64,000 bases of DNA from Caryophanales bacterium. Lineage in GTDB: Bacteria; Bacillota; Bacilli; CAJFEE01. The stretch lies in contig JAQSYP010000002.1 in NCBI GenBank assembly GCA_029256085.1, forward strand, positions 62,001 to 126,000. Reading direction: 5' to 3'. The position numbers and the translations under genes were made by a program. How positions within the stretch are numbered: position 1 is the stretch's first letter; the number at the start of each line of letters is the position of its first letter. Under the pieces are notes generated by a model, which saw only the letters and a program-made list of their open reading frames with translations, made no database searches and was not told the DNA's origin. Positions 63,509 through 64,000 of the stretch are shown in pieces.

Positions 63509-64000
63509 ATGAATAATAATTTTAGTTGGGAAAACTTTATAAATAATTTAAACTCGCACCTCTCTAATCAGGATAGAAAAATTTGTGAACTTGAAAACAC
63601 AATTCGAGAACTTAAAAAACAACTTTCGGAAATGGCAAGCTCTAGACAAGTTAGCATTGATAAAATTGAATATAAGTTTGATCAGCTAAAAGTAGAAAAA
63701 TTAGAAGGTACTTTAAATATTGGGTTAAATCCTTTTTCAGGTGAAGCAATTGAAGACTTCTCCGTGAAAAATAGTGCGTTAGATGTTAATCTAATGCCAT
63801 TTAATCAAGATGAATTTGCTAGAAATCTATCAAACTCTGCTCAGGAATTTTTAAATAATGAAGGTAAGCTTTTGATTGATCAAATCGCTGCCGCTCGAAG
63901 TGTTAATGTCTCCGATGATATTTCTATGTTCATACTCGATGATATTAAACGTCAAATGCCAGCACGATTACATTATCACCAACAAATGCTTATTCAGCAA
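63509..64000 (+). CDS. gerPC: Spore germination protein GerPC (3' end outside window)
   Basis: ATG at 63509 after TTGGAGGG; open to the window end (164 codons). An N-terminal coiled coil ('ENTIRELKKQLSEMASSRQ') and 'VEKLEGTLNIGLNPFSGEAIEDF' are typical of GerPC. gerPD-F would be expected next, outside the window. Confidence 0.9.
   Translation, partial: MNNNFSWENFINNLNSHLSNQDRKICELENTIRELKKQLSEMASSRQVSIDKIEYKFDQLKVEKLEGTLNIGLNPFSGEAIEDFSVKNSALDVNLMPFNQDEFARNLSNSAQEFLNNEGKLLIDQIAAARSVNVSDDISMFILDDIKRQMPARLHYHQQMLIQQ

Overview
The window looks like chromosomal DNA of an AT-rich, endospore-forming member of the Bacillaceae. Evidence is the spore genes (ExsY/CotY-type coat protein, CotO, gerP operon, three sigma-K-like promoters), the Spx/SpxH/MecA set, Shine-Dalgarno sequences of the GGAGG type, frequent TTG/GTG starts, a Trp T-box, and FapR and TnrA/GlnR operators. 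Gene order is a mosaic of blocks known from Bacillus subtilis (the yja/yjb region with fabHF, opp, spx, mecA, coiA, pepF, spxH, relQ, nadF, fabI and cotO; the yis region with asnO, yisN, yisK and gerP; yitK/yitL; nrgAB; ykoUV) but rearranged. The species cannot be fixed from sequence reading alone. No phage, plasmid, CRISPR, rRNA or tRNA was seen.

Layout. 1-8.9 kb: an incomplete zinc-ribbon membrane protein, a large unknown HEAT-like/membrane protein, a FAD-Rieske oxidoreductase, an EamA transporter, YjcG, a DUF421 protein and small or membrane proteins. 9.1-10.6 kb: spore coat island (VLGV-repeat protein, ExsY/CotY-type protein, CotO). 10.8-19 kb: EAL protein, FabI, RodA-like SEDS protein, PrpE, RluD-type synthase, NAD kinase, RelQ, CYTH protein and a lytic transglycosylase. 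19.9-28.5 kb: SpxH, PepF, CoiA (apparently starting at ATT), cardiolipin synthase, MecA, TerC-type protein and Spx. 28.8-33 kb: an RND efflux pair. 33.4-39.1 kb: oppABCDF. 39.4-46.8 kb: DUF3899 protein, T-box-trpS, YjbA, YjaZ, fabH-fabF and two degenerate enzymes-like proteins. 47-52.9 kb: YjzD, YjzC, a HAD phosphatase, YitT, CvfB, YajQ-family protein, MetA and a PPOX-fold protein. 53-54.7 kb: amtB-glnK with paired nitrogen-control boxes. 54.8-57.5 kb: NHEJ operon ku-ligase-polymerase with LigD split into two genes. 57.6-64 kb: AsnO-type synthetase, YisN-like protein, ornithine aminotransferase, YisK and the start of gerP.

How it fits together. Fatty-acid synthesis is tied together by FapR operators before fabH-fabF and fabI. 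Redox stress control is concentrated in spx, its proteolysis adaptor spxH and the ClpC adaptor mecA within 9 kb. Spore assembly and germination genes carry sigma-K-like promoters.

The least explained features are the ATT-started coiA, the LigD fission, a hairpin hiding a ribosome binding site (7.6 kb), the paired TnrA/GlnR boxes around a long hairpin, two arrays of 20-21-bp repeats, and two families of dispersed hairpin-rich intergenic repeats, one copy of which lies between the sigma-K promoter and gerPA. I did not find a clearly new defence or biosynthetic system; most of the window is ordinary chromosome.
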